From NCBI RefSeq assembly GCF_027366395.1, contig NZ_CP114771.1, forward strand, positions 2,356,001 to 2,420,000: 64,000 nucleotides of DNA, read 5' to 3'. The notes below the pieces were generated by a model. It was not told the origin of the DNA. It saw nothing but the letters and a program-made list of their open reading frames with translations, and searched no databases. The translations under genes were made by a program, and so were the position numbers. Below, one piece after another: positions 8,949 through 18,985 of this stretch (position 1 is its first letter; every line of letters begins with the position of its first letter). This DNA comes from Endozoicomonas sp. GU-1 (lineage in GTDB: Bacteria; Pseudomonadota; Gammaproteobacteria; Pseudomonadales; Endozoicomonadaceae).

Positions 8949-11900
8949 ATGACTCTATCTTCAATTGATCAGACTCCTGCGCCCGGTTCTCGCCGGGCAG
9001 ATGATATTGTCAGCTTATTCAAGGATGGCAGATTAATGGTTCGGGCTGTTGATGCACGCAAGGGCAAATGGCTCGGCTGGGAAACAAAGCCGGTTACCCG
9101 GTTAAGTCCCCAATGCAACAACCCCTTAACTGAACATGGTGAAGAGCAGGTATTCAGTGGGAAATCATGGGTAGTGACCATGTTGGGACCAATAATAGAG
9201 AGGAATGAGGTTGAGCTGGCATGGGCCTATAAACATGATGCCTTTACCGATGCCCAAGGAGATTTTCAGCCGGACAAAACACATTCCAAACCGATAAAAA
9301 AAATCACGGATTACGTAACGCTGAACATCAAGATGGAAGAAAAATATTGGCAGAGCAAAACCATCTTCCCTGAAACCATAACCTCCGGGCGTATTGACAG
9401 CACAGGTTACCTGCTGCATCAGTTATCCAGCAGGCAAAACATCGAAAAAACCTACCCGGAAATTATTTGCCGCATTAATTTGGGTCTGATGCACTGCGGA
9501 TATCTTCTCGACTTTAACCGGGAAGCTACGTTTGACCGGGTCGCAGATATGATGCAAAACATTTTACGGCTGGAACTGGGCGATGACGCCAGTGCCGCTG
9601 GGGAATTTCGCCAACCTTTACGGCTGTCGGTATACGATAGCGAGCGGGGGTGTGCTATTCCCACCGGTAAAACTGCAGCGCCATGAAATAGAGGCGATTT
9701 CGACAAACGCCAGAACATTCTCGAAATATGCTCAAACCATGGGCCAGGCTATCACGCTGTTTAACGTACTGGTGCAGTGCGGTGTTGATCGTTTTTTGCA
9801 GCTGCTGATCAATATTCCGGAAAGTATCAAACCCCTGGCAGAGGCAGAAAAAAATCCGAACCTGATAAAAGTACTATCTACCGAGGACATATTAAGTAGC
9901 TTACCCGAATTACTGGAAGCGATAGAAAATGCCCGGTTGCTTAATATCAATCTACCTGTGCAGGTATTGGAAAGATTAATTAATACGTCCCTTTTTCCTG
10001 CAAGTGATTTAAGAGACTTCAAAAGTCAGGGAAACTGCATTTTCCTGGATAGGGATTTATACAGGGATCGTTGGCAGGAGACAAAACTGACGCTTGGCAA
10101 GCAAGCGCAGATTTGCAGGAAGGCACTGATTAACAGGTTATTTGTCCCAATATTGTTGCAAGGTCATTGTGATTATTACTCTACGCACAACCCATTAGTC
10201 GTCTGTCTTCTGATTGCCCATGGGACCAGGATTGACTTTCAAAAGCGCAATGTTGACGTAGCCGATAGCCTGTGGCTGTTACTGGCAGCCAGGTATTTCT
10301 GTCTGGAGAATTTGTTGACCCTTGATGAATTCAGGATTATCCGCCACGAGATTCTTTGGCAGATTAGCTGCAACAAGATGGTTTATACGAATGGCTTCAT
10401 CACAGAGATTCAGCCGGGGAACATGGCACCCCCTGAGGGAATCCCGAATACTCTGGCTACGTTTATAGACAATCTGAAAAAAGTTTTGGCCCGTCAATCG
10501 GTATCCACCGGAGCCGACTGGGTTGAAAATCTGTGCCGGAAACTGATCGGCAAAAAAATATACCAACACTTTTATCTGAATAAAAATGCTGATGGGCAAA
10601 AATTGCTGGATTACCTGCAAAATGGCTTATCGCCGCAGCGGTTTAATGATGAGCAGTTAATCGAGCATTTTCGCTACATGACCACTATCCCGAAGTCAGA
10701 TAATATATTATTCAGCTGCTTAAAGATTTTTCACCAAGAACCCAAGGTAAATAATTTCTGCGTTATCCGGTTGCCTGATAAGAAAACCGGCCAGAGCGAA
10801 TGGCTCAACAAATTTCTGACCGCCCCACCGAACTTTGTGCAAAGTGAGCTTGACCGTATTGACCACTATCCTGCCATCACCCGGGTAGCGGGTTGGCATT
10901 ACTACCAGAATCTCCATCCCACCGTAGCAAAAATCATACTGGAAGGGGGCAAACCCGGTTCCCGCAAAGTTCACGGCCTGGATCACGCCCTGCGAACCCA
11001 GTTGGCGACCGAGTTTCTTGTGGAGGTATTGCCTGACATTCATGCACCATTTAAGGAACTGCTGAAAAACCAGCCCCTGCTGCAGGAATTACTGCCCATT
11101 GCCGAGCTATACCACGACGCAGTTGCTGAAGATGAGCATAAAGATGTGGAAGAGCGTCGTGCCGCTGAACTGTTCCAGCGTGATATGCAGAGTTTGCATC
11201 ACTACCCGGATGAACTGATCAGGTTAGTATCCAGTGCCCTGAAAAATAAAAACAGCAATAAGATGCAGCCGGTCAGGGCTCCTTTCACCAGTGACCAGCA
11301 ATGCTCCGCAGACGAATTACTGCTTCGTCAGGTGCTGCGCTTTGGTGATATCGTCGATATCGTCCGGGTCATCCCCTGCCGGGAGGATTTTCCCGCGATC
11401 CGACTGACGCCGGGTTCTGCAGAGCCCGGAGAGAACCGCTACTTTAACCCGGAAGCCATTGAGCTACTGCGCGTGGTCAATAAACCAGAGTTTACCCGGC
11501 TGATCCGGGCAGCACTGGTGAGCTTCAGGCATCTGGCCTGCATTACCGGGGGCTGGCACCACAAAAACGCCAACCCGTTCACCACGAAATACCGGTTGCC
11601 GGTGGATAACACCAAACGGCGATTGATGATTGAACAGGCATCTGATCCTCAGCAGTGCATGCGCGACAGCCTGGATGATCTGGTCCGGCTGGTGATGGCA
11701 GCGAAAGCGGGCATCAAACCCTGCCTGACCGATCACCCCAAACGCTCGGACCACCTGCCCCTCCCCGATTGCTGGGACCCGAAAACCGGCTCAGCCGGTG
11801 CCTACCGAAAGCTGCACAGTGAGCAGGAACTAAGACAGATTGAATTACCTGAAAACATGACCCTGACAGAAAAAATTATCGTGGCAGCGGATGAATTGAA

Positions 11901-12162
11901 CCACACAATGTCCTTGCTATCGCCTGCCACCCGCCACGGTATGCAGTCAGAGATTGAGCGGTTGCAGCAGAAGGGTATCCTGCCCGCCATTGGTACGCCG
12001 CCGCAGTCTGAGCTTGAAAAAATATTCCAACAGCCGGACTGCGCCGGTGCCCAAATACTGAATGAACGAGGGCTAGCGGTGGTCTCTGATGAATATGACG
12101 GAAGGTTCGTCTATCGGATGAAGCCAAACGACCAGCGGCAACAAAAAGAGGCGGCACGGTGA
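8949..12162 (+). pseudogene. SidE-type phosphodiesterase-like protein, one gene split by a +1 frameshift
   Basis: Two overlapping frames form one product. Residues 1-234 are encoded by 8949 to about 9650 (this frame stops at 9686). The rest is in the next frame from the GTG at 9652 to 12162. Removing one G from the run of five at 9646-9650 restores a continuous 1070-residue protein. At about 10955-11000 lies a VHGLDHALRTQ motif, and at about 11100-11130 AELYHDAVAEDEHKD. This His-rich pattern resembles the SidE/DupA phosphodiesterase domain of Legionella, which acts on phosphoribosyl-ubiquitin. No signal peptide or ADP-ribosyltransferase domain is recognised. The gene stands alone between the adk and ppc modules, on the opposite strand. 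A generic HD-type hydrolase is the alternative. The frameshift could be real or a sequencing error. Confidence 0.6.
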
Positions 12163-12282
12163 GTTAACCATGACGCCTGCTACCGTTAAGGAACATTCCT
12201 GAAATAACTTCGAGACTCAGTAAGCGCTGCCCGCTTCCCGCCACCCGCTGCCCGAAAAAGACAGGCCGCTTGTGCTTTTGTA

Positions 12283-14988
12283 CTAGCCAGTATTCCGCAT
12301 ACCTGCCGCAATACCGGCAATGGTGATCATCAATGCCTGTTCCAGCTCCTCACCCACTTCCGCATCTTCTCCCGCCATCTTTTCATGGGAGCGAACCCGC
12401 TGCAGCAACTCCGCCTGAAGGAAGTTCAGAGGATCCGTGTAAGGGTTACGCAGACCAATGGCTTCTTTGTTCTGCGGGTGTGATGACATCAGCTCATCTC
12501 CCTCTTTAAGATCCAGCAGCACTTCAATGGCAGACGACAGCATGCGTCTGAGTTTTTCACCCAGGTAGCGCAGATGATCGGGCACCAGCTGATCTTCATA
12601 ATACCGGGCCAGCTGGGCATCGGTCTTGGTGAAGACCATCTCCAGCATTTCCAGACGTGCCTTAAAGAACGGCCAGTCGGTCATCATTGCTTCCAACACA
12701 TCCCGGTTGCCATTGTTGACCGCATTCTCCAGCGCTTCGCCACAGCCCAGCCAGGTTGGCAGCATCAGGCGAATCTGTGTCCAGGCAAAAATCCAGGGAA
12801 TAGCCCGCAGACTTTCCACGCCACCGTTGGGTTTCCTCTTGGCGGGACGGGAGCCAAGCGGCAATTTACCCAGCTCCATTTCCGGCGTTACCGCCCGGAA
12901 GTAAGGTACGAAGTCAGGCTCTTCACGAACAATGCCCCGGTACACCTTCACGGAATCCGCTGACAACTGATCCATTACCTCACGCCACTCCTGCTTTGGC
13001 ACTGGCGGCGGCAACAGGGTTGCTTCCAGTGTGGCGCTGGCATAGAGCATCAGACTCTGGACGGCTACTTGTGGGAAGCCAAACTTAAAGCGGATCATTT
13101 CCCCCTGCTCAGTCACCCGCAGGCGGTTATTGACCGACCCCGGAGGCTGGGAAAGAATCGCCGCATGGGCCGGGCCACCACCACGGCCAATGGTACCACC
13201 ACGGCCATGGAACAAGGTCAACCGGACATCGGCCTCAGCGCATACCGCCGTCACCTCTTCCATGGCGCGGTACTGAGCCCAGCCAGCCGCCATCCAGCCC
13301 GCATCCTTGGCAGAATCAGAATAACCAATCATCACCATCTGGCCACCGTGGCAATAACCGCGATACCAGGGTAATGACAACAGGTGACGAATACACTCCG
13401 CCGCGTTGTCAAGGTCGTCCAGTGTTTCAAACAGTGGTGCGATGGGCATGTCGAAATCCACACCACACTCTTTCAGCAGCAAAGCCACCGCCAGTACATC
13501 CGATGGCTGTTTAGCCATGGAAATCACATAGCAGTTCAGTGCCCTGGAGCCCTCGGCAGCTATGACACGGCAGGTGTTTAAAACCTCCTGCACGTCCGGT
13601 GATGGCGACCACTTCAGTGGCCCTTTGGTATTCGGCAAGAGAGGTCTTGGGTTTTGCAGCTCTTTCAGCAGGAAGCTCTGCCTTTCCAGTTCTTCCCAGT
13701 GCTCATAATCCCCCAGACCCAGGGCCTTGGTCAGCTCGCTAAGCACCTGGGTATGACGGCCAGACTCCTGACGAATATCCAGTTTAATCAGCGTCAGACC
13801 AAAGCAGTATGCCCTTCTCAGAGTGTCCAGCAGAGGACCATCGGCAATAACCCCCAGGCCACAAGCATGGAGAGAGTCGTAACACAATCTTAATGGCTTG
13901 ATCAGATCTTCATTATCAAGCATGACACCCGCCGTCGGTGTTACCGGTGCATCCCCGGGTCTGGCCAGACCTCGCTCACACCACTGACGGGTATGTCTCA
14001 GTTTTTCCCGCAACTCTTTTAACACAGACCAGTAAGGTTCCCGGGAGTCCCCCACAAGCGCCCGCAGTTCATCACTGCAATCGTTCATGGAAAGCTCACT
14101 GATCAATGGTTTCAGATCCCTTAAAAACAGGTCTGCCGCCATCCAGCGACTGAGCAGCAATACTTCACGGGTCACTTCAGATGTGACAAACGGATTACCA
14201 TCCCGGTCGCCCCCCATCCAGGAGGAAAAATGCACGGGTGCCGCCTCAATTGCCAACCGGTGACCGGTGAACGCTTGCAGGCGGTCATCCATCTGACGGA
14301 CAAACTGTGGCACCGCATGCCACAGGGAGTGCTCAATGGTAGCAAAGCCACCTTTGGCCTCGTCAACCGGTGTTGGTCGTTTACTGCGAAACTCATAGGT
14401 ATGCCAGGCCTGAGTAATCAGCTGGCGAATGCGCTGTTCAATGCGCTGCTGTTCGTTATCACTGAGCGACTGGTTTTCCAGGTCACTCAGGCACTGGAAT
14501 ATCTGCTCATATTTCTGGATTAATGTACGACGGGTTACTTCGGTCGGGTGTGCAGTCAGTACCACCTCAACATCCAGCTCCGATGCTTTCTCGGCAATCT
14601 GCTGATCGCTGAGACCTTTCTGCTTCAGCGCCTTGAGCAATTCACTGAAGTGATCAGGAACACAGTGGCTGGTTTCACAGTCCCTGGATACCAGGTGGAA
14701 CTGCTCGGCAATATTGGTGAGATTCAGGAAATGGCTGAAAGACCTTACCACAGGTACCAGCTCATCATCAGGCAGGCTGTGCAGCAGGTCTAACAGCGCC
14801 TGCTGTTCACTCAGACCGTCATCACTCTCGGCATCACTGCGGGCCGCTTTGGACAGTTGACGAATAGACTCGATTTTATTGAAGAAGTCCTCTCCCTTGT
14901 GGTCCCGGATGACGTCACCCAGCAAGGTACCCAGCATATTGACATTTTGACGCAGCGACGATGGGTTCTCTGTTGGCTTTTCTGACAT
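12283..14988 (-). CDS. ppc: Phosphoenolpyruvate carboxylase
   Basis: A 901-residue cytoplasmic enzyme converting PEP and bicarbonate to oxaloacetate, an anaplerotic feed to the TCA cycle. Signatures seen are VLTAHPTEVTRRT with the catalytic His, GYSDSAKDAGWMAAGWAQY, FHGRGGTIGRGGGPAH, and the invariant C-terminal RNTG. I chose the ATG at 14988 (MSEKPTENPS), which has an AAAGAG ribosome site. An upstream start at 15021 would add 11 unconserved residues. The gene is complete and of normal length. It lies divergent from yjiH across a 420-base spacer. Confidence 0.97.
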   Translation of the reverse strand: MSEKPTENPSSLRQNVNMLGTLLGDVIRDHKGEDFFNKIESIRQLSKAARSDAESDDGLSEQQALLDLLHSLPDDELVPVVRSFSHFLNLTNIAEQFHLVSRDCETSHCVPDHFSELLKALKQKGLSDQQIAEKASELDVEVVLTAHPTEVTRRTLIQKYEQIFQCLSDLENQSLSDNEQQRIEQRIRQLITQAWHTYEFRSKRPTPVDEAKGGFATIEHSLWHAVPQFVRQMDDRLQAFTGHRLAIEAAPVHFSSWMGGDRDGNPFVTSEVTREVLLLSRWMAADLFLRDLKPLISELSMNDCSDELRALVGDSREPYWSVLKELREKLRHTRQWCERGLARPGDAPVTPTAGVMLDNEDLIKPLRLCYDSLHACGLGVIADGPLLDTLRRAYCFGLTLIKLDIRQESGRHTQVLSELTKALGLGDYEHWEELERQSFLLKELQNPRPLLPNTKGPLKWSPSPDVQEVLNTCRVIAAEGSRALNCYVISMAKQPSDVLAVALLLKECGVDFDMPIAPLFETLDDLDNAAECIRHLLSLPWYRGYCHGGQMVMIGYSDSAKDAGWMAAGWAQYRAMEEVTAVCAEADVRLTLFHGRGGTIGRGGGPAHAAILSQPPGSVNNRLRVTEQGEMIRFKFGFPQVAVQSLMLYASATLEATLLPPPVPKQEWREVMDQLSADSVKVYRGIVREEPDFVPYFRAVTPEMELGKLPLGSRPAKRKPNGGVESLRAIPWIFAWTQIRLMLPTWLGCGEALENAVNNGNRDVLEAMMTDWPFFKARLEMLEMVFTKTDAQLARYYEDQLVPDHLRYLGEKLRRMLSSAIEVLLDLKEGDELMSSHPQNKEAIGLRNPYTDPLNFLQAELLQRVRSHEKMAGEDAEVGEELEQALMITIAGIAAGMRNTG

Positions 14989-15408
14989 AGCTCTTTGCCT
15001 TTCGATGTTATTCCGGCCCACTTTGCCTCTGTAAGTCTTGGTAAGCCTGACTCGTATTAACCCACGACAATTTACTTGTTAAATGAGTACAACAAAGCGC
15101 AGCCTATACCAGATACACGTAAGAAAAAAGGGAAATCACCTACTCACAAAAAAACCCACACCCTCACAGTAAAGCACCCTGCTCCTTTTCAATTTCTCCA
15201 ATGTTCAACACAGTAAAACACCGTCGTTTTTATCAGCAAAGCGCAAGTCGACTGATATGGAAATACGGTGTCGTAAGAACCGAAACCGAAGTACGAAATA
15301 CTGCGTCTAACCCTGATTCTATCTTGCACAGCAGACTTATAAGCTCTCAGGCAATGTAAGTTTTAACTCTGATTTCTACAACGCTTGTGAATATCCCAGG
15401 GGGAAACA
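14989..15408. other. Divergent promoter region between ppc and yjiH
   Basis: This 420-base region between divergent start codons has no supported gene. It must contain both promoters. The yjiH side ends in a strong AGGGGG ribosome site just before the ATG at 15409. I saw no clear operator palindrome or riboswitch-like fold. Confidence 0.45.
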
Positions 15409-16098
15409 ATGAAAACTGATGACCAGGAGAAGGTCTCCATTGGAGCCTATATAACACTGGCATTTGCTGTCGTGTTCTTTTCCGGACTCCTGAAGTCTAA
15501 TGAGTGGTACGGTGTCTTTGACTTCACCACCCTTAACGGCAGCTTTGGCAGGCTGATGAAAGACGCCACGGGTGGCATGGCCGCTTTCCGTGGTGTGGGT
15601 GGTAGCGGTGCAGCCGATGGTTTTTTGTTTGCCCTGGGTCTGGTACCAACGGCCATGTTCGCCCTGGGTATGATTGCCGTGCTTGAGCACTATGGCGCGC
15701 TGAAAGCTGCCCGTAAAATGCTGACACCTCTGCTTCGTCCTCTGATGGGCATTCCCGGTTCAACGGGTCTGGCCATTATCGGCAGTCTGCAGTCCACCGA
15801 CGTGGGTGCGGGCCTGACCAAATCCCTGGCGGATGAAGGCGAACTGACTGACACAGAAAAAGATGTCTTTACCGCATTCCAGTTCTCCGGAGGTGCACTG
15901 ATTGTCAACTTCTTCGGTTCCGGTGCGATACTGTTCACCCTGTCTGACACCACGGGCGCTGCCGTTCCCGGTTCTATTGGTCTGGCCCTGGCGGTGATGT
16001 TTATCTTTAAAATCGTCGGTGCCAACATTATGCGTTTCTACCTCAAGGCCATTGACAAGAAATCCGGCGAAAAAGCCATCACTGCGGAGGCTAACTGA
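15409..16098 (+). CDS. yjiH: YjiH-like nucleoside-recognition (Gate) domain membrane protein
   Basis: A 229-residue inner-membrane protein with about six hydrophobic segments. It matches the size of E. coli YjiH (227) and its adjacency to YjiG. The Gate-type signatures GSLQSTDVGAGL and FQFSGGALIVNFFGSGA are conspicuous. The YjiH/YjiG pair is related to SpmA/SpmB. It is thought to form a two-component membrane transporter, but its substrate is not established. The ATG has an AGGGGGAAACA leader. Two bases separate it from the next gene, so the two are translated together. Confidence 0.82.
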   Translation: MKTDDQEKVSIGAYITLAFAVVFFSGLLKSNEWYGVFDFTTLNGSFGRLMKDATGGMAAFRGVGGSGAADGFLFALGLVPTAMFALGMIAVLEHYGALKAARKMLTPLLRPLMGIPGSTGLAIIGSLQSTDVGAGLTKSLADEGELTDTEKDVFTAFQFSGGALIVNFFGSGAILFTLSDTTGAAVPGSIGLALAVMFIFKIVGANIMRFYLKAIDKKSGEKAITAEAN

Positions 16099-16100
16099 TC

Positions 16101-16568
16101 ATGAGTGCTGCACCTGAAAGTAAAAAGATGATCACTGACGTCTTTGTTGAAGGCGCCCGTAAGGGTTGGGGCATTGGTATCGGGAGCATTATCCCAAATA
16201 TCATGATGGCCTTCGTGATCATCAAGATTCTGTCTCTGACCGGTTTTCTGAATGTTCTGGCCACCGTGTTTGGCCCGATCATGGCGCTGTTTGGAGTACC
16301 CGGTGAAGGGGCTGCCGTACTGATGGCAGCGGTTATGTCCATGGGTGGTGCCGTTGGTGTTGCCGTTGGCCTGTTGAATGAAGGCGCTCTGCACGCCCGC
16401 GACATTGCCATTCTGGCACCTGCTATCTACCTGATGGGTTCCACCATTCAATACGCTGGCCGTATTCTTGGTGTTATCGGGACGGAGGGTCGCCGTTACC
16501 CTATCCTGTTTGGCATCTGTATCCTGAACTCCCTGATGGCCATGTTTGTCATGAATCTGCTGGTGTGA
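16101..16568 (+). CDS. yjiG: YjiG-like (SpmB-type) inner-membrane protein
   Basis: A 155-residue membrane protein, equal in size to E. coli YjiG (153), with four or five hydrophobic helices and a GAAVLMAAVMSMGGAVGVAVG segment. Its ribosome site GGAGG lies inside the last codons of yjiH, so the pair is translationally coupled and probably works as a complex. E. coli has iadA (isoaspartyl dipeptidase) next to this pair; no such gene is present here. A terminator follows at 16604. Confidence 0.82.
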   Translation: MSAAPESKKMITDVFVEGARKGWGIGIGSIIPNIMMAFVIIKILSLTGFLNVLATVFGPIMALFGVPGEGAAVLMAAVMSMGGAVGVAVGLLNEGALHARDIAILAPAIYLMGSTIQYAGRILGVIGTEGRRYPILFGICILNSLMAMFVMNLLV

Positions 16569-16603
16569 ATCTTTATTCAACGCTATGATCCGGGTTCAAC
16601 AAT

Positions 16604-16634
16604 AAAAAAGCTGGGGACTTCCCCGGCTTTTTTT
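16604..16634 (+). terminator. Intrinsic terminator of the yjiHG operon
   Basis: AAGCTGGGG (to 16616) pairs with CCCCGGCTT (from 16621) through a stem with one G-T wobble and loop ACTT. A run of seven T follows. It lies 36 bases past the yjiG stop. Confidence 0.9.
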
Positions 16635-16669
16635 GTCTGGATGACTTTATATTTGTGAAGGTAGTTACC

Positions 16670-16945
16670 ATGAATGAGAAAGATCCATTTGAAAGCCTTG
16701 CCTGTAACTGCGTAGAAGTTGGCACCATTATTAAAGAAGACGATACCGTGTTGACCATCGATCTTTCTGGCGTCAATGCTGAATCACGATTTGATGCCCT
16801 GAAAGAAGAGGCAGTAAAAATCGGTTCCGGTAACTGCAAAATCTCTGCTGAAACCATTGATGAACACGGTCAGACCGTGATTCGTGCCATGTTTGAGTTT
16901 GACTGCACCGCTGAAAAACTGATTTTTCAGATGAAAAACGCCTGA
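16670..16945 (+). CDS. YfcZ/YiiS family protein (DUF406)
   Basis: A 91-residue small cytoplasmic protein resembling E. coli YfcZ (94 residues). Shared features are an early Cys-containing segment before VGTII, a central alternating strand/helix pattern with KEEAVKI and CKISAE, and the C-terminal FDCTAEKLIFQM. Function in this family is unknown. I prefer the ATG at 16670 because a GAAGG ribosome site lies 8 bases before it. A frame from 16655 would put that site inside the gene. It stands alone between two transcription units. Confidence 0.75.
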   Translation: MNEKDPFESLACNCVEVGTIIKEDDTVLTIDLSGVNAESRFDALKEEAVKIGSGNCKISAETIDEHGQTVIRAMFEFDCTAEKLIFQMKNA

Positions 16946-17054
16946 TTCTCCAGCCAAAAAGACAGTCACCGGGCGAATGGTATAAACTGTTCGCTGGCTA
17001 TCCACCTCGCAGTCCTTGCCAGCCCTCCCAAAAAAATAAGCCAGACATTAACTC

Positions 17055-17663
17055 ATGCCCAGACCCCTATGCCCTCGATGCCAACGCCCGGAAACGCAGT
17101 GTTACTGTTCAGCGCTGAAAGAAGAAACCGCCTGCATGGATATAATTATTCTGCAGCATCCCCGGGAGTCCAGGCACCCATTGAATACGGCTCGCATTCT
17201 GGAACTGGGCATCGGTAATTGCCAGGTATGGGTGGGGGAAGATTTTTCCGATCATACACACCTCCAAACAACGCTGGCAGAAAAGGACTGTTATCTGCTA
17301 TTTCCCGGGGCTAATGCCCACGCCAGCCAGGATATCCTGCGAACAGCGATGCCGGAAGCACTGATCATCCTGGATGGAACCTGGCGAAAGGCCAAAAAGA
17401 TCTATTACCGCAACCCACAACTGCAACAACTCCCCAGTATTGAACTCACCGATCTTGCCATATCCGACTATCGCATTCGCAAAGCACCGGGAGAAGGTGC
17501 TTTATCAACGGTAGAAGCAGCGGTTACCCTGCTGCGTCAGGCCAGCCGGGATAGCCAGGCACATCAGCAGCTTCTGGACACATTCAGCCTGATGATTGAC
17601 CAGCAAATCAACGCCATGGGGCAGGAGATTTTCAAGAAAAATTATCCACAGAGAAATGGTTGA
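17055..17663 (+). CDS. tapT: DTW-domain tRNA-uridine aminocarboxypropyltransferase (TapT/YfiP-like)
   Basis: A 202-residue protein with an N-terminal zinc-type cluster (C6, C9, C16, C18 in CPRCQRPETQCYC) followed by the DTW domain. The core motif LDGTWRKAKK and the later YRIRKAPGEGALSTVEA segment identify it. Members such as E. coli YfiP transfer the aminocarboxypropyl group of SAM to U47 in tRNA (acp3U). Length fits the family. It converges closely on the redoxin gene, with four bases between the stops. Confidence 0.85.
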   Translation: MPRPLCPRCQRPETQCYCSALKEETACMDIIILQHPRESRHPLNTARILELGIGNCQVWVGEDFSDHTHLQTTLAEKDCYLLFPGANAHASQDILRTAMPEALIILDGTWRKAKKIYYRNPQLQQLPSIELTDLAISDYRIRKAPGEGALSTVEAAVTLLRQASRDSQAHQQLLDTFSLMIDQQINAMGQEIFKKNYPQRNG

Positions 17664-17667
17664 CCCA

Positions 17668-18213
17668 CTATTTACGCCACTTGATGTTGCAACCGACACT
17701 GGGCTTTTGATCTTCACTGACTGGCAAGCCCTTTAGCAAAGCAGTCATGGCAGTGCGAAGATCATCTCCTGTCACCGGTTTACCATTCCCCGGCCTTGAG
17801 CCATCAAACTGCCCGCGATAAACGCACTTCAAATCTCCATCAAAAAGAAAAAAGTCTGGCGTACATTCCGCTTGATAGGCTTTAGCCACCTGTTGAGTTT
17901 CATCATAAAGATACGGAAAGCCATAGGACTTTTGGGCCATTAACTCTGGGCGATCCTGGGGGTAATCGGTCACGTCATTGGCGCTGATCGCGACAATGCC
18001 CAGATCCGTGCCATGAAACTCTTTACCCAATGCCACCAGCGCCTCGTCAATATGCACAACATAAGGACAATGGTTACAGATAAACATCACCAGAAGCCCT
18101 TTACTTCCGGCCACCTCAGCCACAGTTTTTTCGGTCCCGGAAAAAACATCCGGCAAACTGAAATCCGGAGCCTGAAAACCAAGTTCAACCATAGAAGAGG
18201 GTGTGAGCGCCAT
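17668..18213 (-). CDS. Thioredoxin-family (AhpC/TSA-like) redoxin
   Basis: A 181-residue cytoplasmic protein with a redoxin/thioredoxin fold. The entry motif APDFSLPDVFSG precedes the active-site segment FICNHCPYVVH, in which CNHC replaces the usual CxxC. The later TPDFFLFD segment has the cis-Pro position. The subfamily is annotated as thioredoxin family without a defined partner. It is transcribed divergently from a TetR-type regulator, with two palindromes between them, so that regulator probably controls it. The ATG at 18213 has a clear AAAGG ribosome site. Confidence 0.82.
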   Translation of the reverse strand: MALTPSSMVELGFQAPDFSLPDVFSGTEKTVAEVAGSKGLLVMFICNHCPYVVHIDEALVALGKEFHGTDLGIVAISANDVTDYPQDRPELMAQKSYGFPYLYDETQQVAKAYQAECTPDFFLFDGDLKCVYRGQFDGSRPGNGKPVTGDDLRTAMTALLKGLPVSEDQKPSVGCNIKWRK

Positions 18214-18245
18214 GATGTATCACCTTTGTTATTTAACCTGTTTAA

Positions 18246-18308
18246 CCATAGTGGATATGGTGGTCCCGGATATTTCTGCAATTCAACGGAATCATGGCAT
18301 AAGCCATG
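18246..18308. promoter_or_regulatory. Two perfect palindromes in the redoxin/TetR divergent promoter
   Basis: CCATA-GTGGA-TATGG at 18246-18260 and CATGGC-ATAA-GCCATG at 18293-18308 are perfect inverted repeats in the short divergent spacer. Their size suits dimeric TetR-type repressor binding. That they are its operators is inference from position. Confidence 0.5.
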
Positions 18309-18382
18309 CCCTGGCACCACAGGGCTGTTTACAGTGGTCAAAACTCTGCTAACTTAGGGTGACAATAATCAATAGTAAGCCT

Positions 18383-18985
18383 ATGGGAAGATCATCCTCG
18401 TTCAATCGACAACAGGTGTTAAGCGATGCCCTTGAGCTTTTCTGGTCCAGGGGGTTTTATGCCTGCTCATTGAAGCAACTGGAAGAGGTTACCGATATGC
18501 ATCCGGGTAGCCTTTATTATCATTTCCAGAATAAAGAGCAATTATTTCTCTGTGCTCTTGATCACTACCTTGAATGGCAGCTGCAACCAAGAATCGATAA
18601 GTACCTGGCCTACAGCCCCACGCTATTGGATCTCCGACGCTTTTTTACCTCCGGTTATCGTCATGGTCAGGAGGCCAGCTACCGCAACTGTTGTTTCCTG
18701 GTGACCACCAGCAATGAGCTCCATCTACTGCCGTCCGATGCATCAGAACGGGTGCAGAAAGGCATCCAGATGCTGCGGACAGGCTTTATTGATTTTATTG
18801 AGAAATATACAGAACCGAAAAAAAACAGCAGCGTTACTATTGACCACGAAGTCATCGCCAGCGAGCTTCTGAACCTGTATCTGAGCATTCAGCTGATGGC
18901 CAAAGTAAACCCGAATCAGCATGCCCTGGACAAACAGGTCAGACAGAGCCTGAATAACCTCTTTACTTCCATCCCGCACCAGTAA
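18383..18985 (+). CDS. TetR/AcrR-family transcriptional regulator
   Basis: A repressor of about 200 residues. The N-terminal helix-turn-helix reads LSDALELFWSRGFYACSLKQLEEVTDMHPGSLYYHFQNKEQLF across two blocks, the classic TetR DNA-binding domain. The rest is a helical ligand domain with no recognisable effector specificity; a CC pair in YRNCCFLVT might sense redox state. I choose the ATG at 18383 (MGRSSSFNRQQ). A GTG at 18359 would add eight residues. Its stop codon lies inside the left arm of the inverted-repeat element that follows. Confidence 0.88.
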   Translation: MGRSSSFNRQQVLSDALELFWSRGFYACSLKQLEEVTDMHPGSLYYHFQNKEQLFLCALDHYLEWQLQPRIDKYLAYSPTLLDLRRFFTSGYRHGQEASYRNCCFLVTTSNELHLLPSDASERVQKGIQMLRTGFIDFIEKYTEPKKNSSVTIDHEVIASELLNLYLSIQLMAKVNPNQHALDKQVRQSLNNLFTSIPHQ

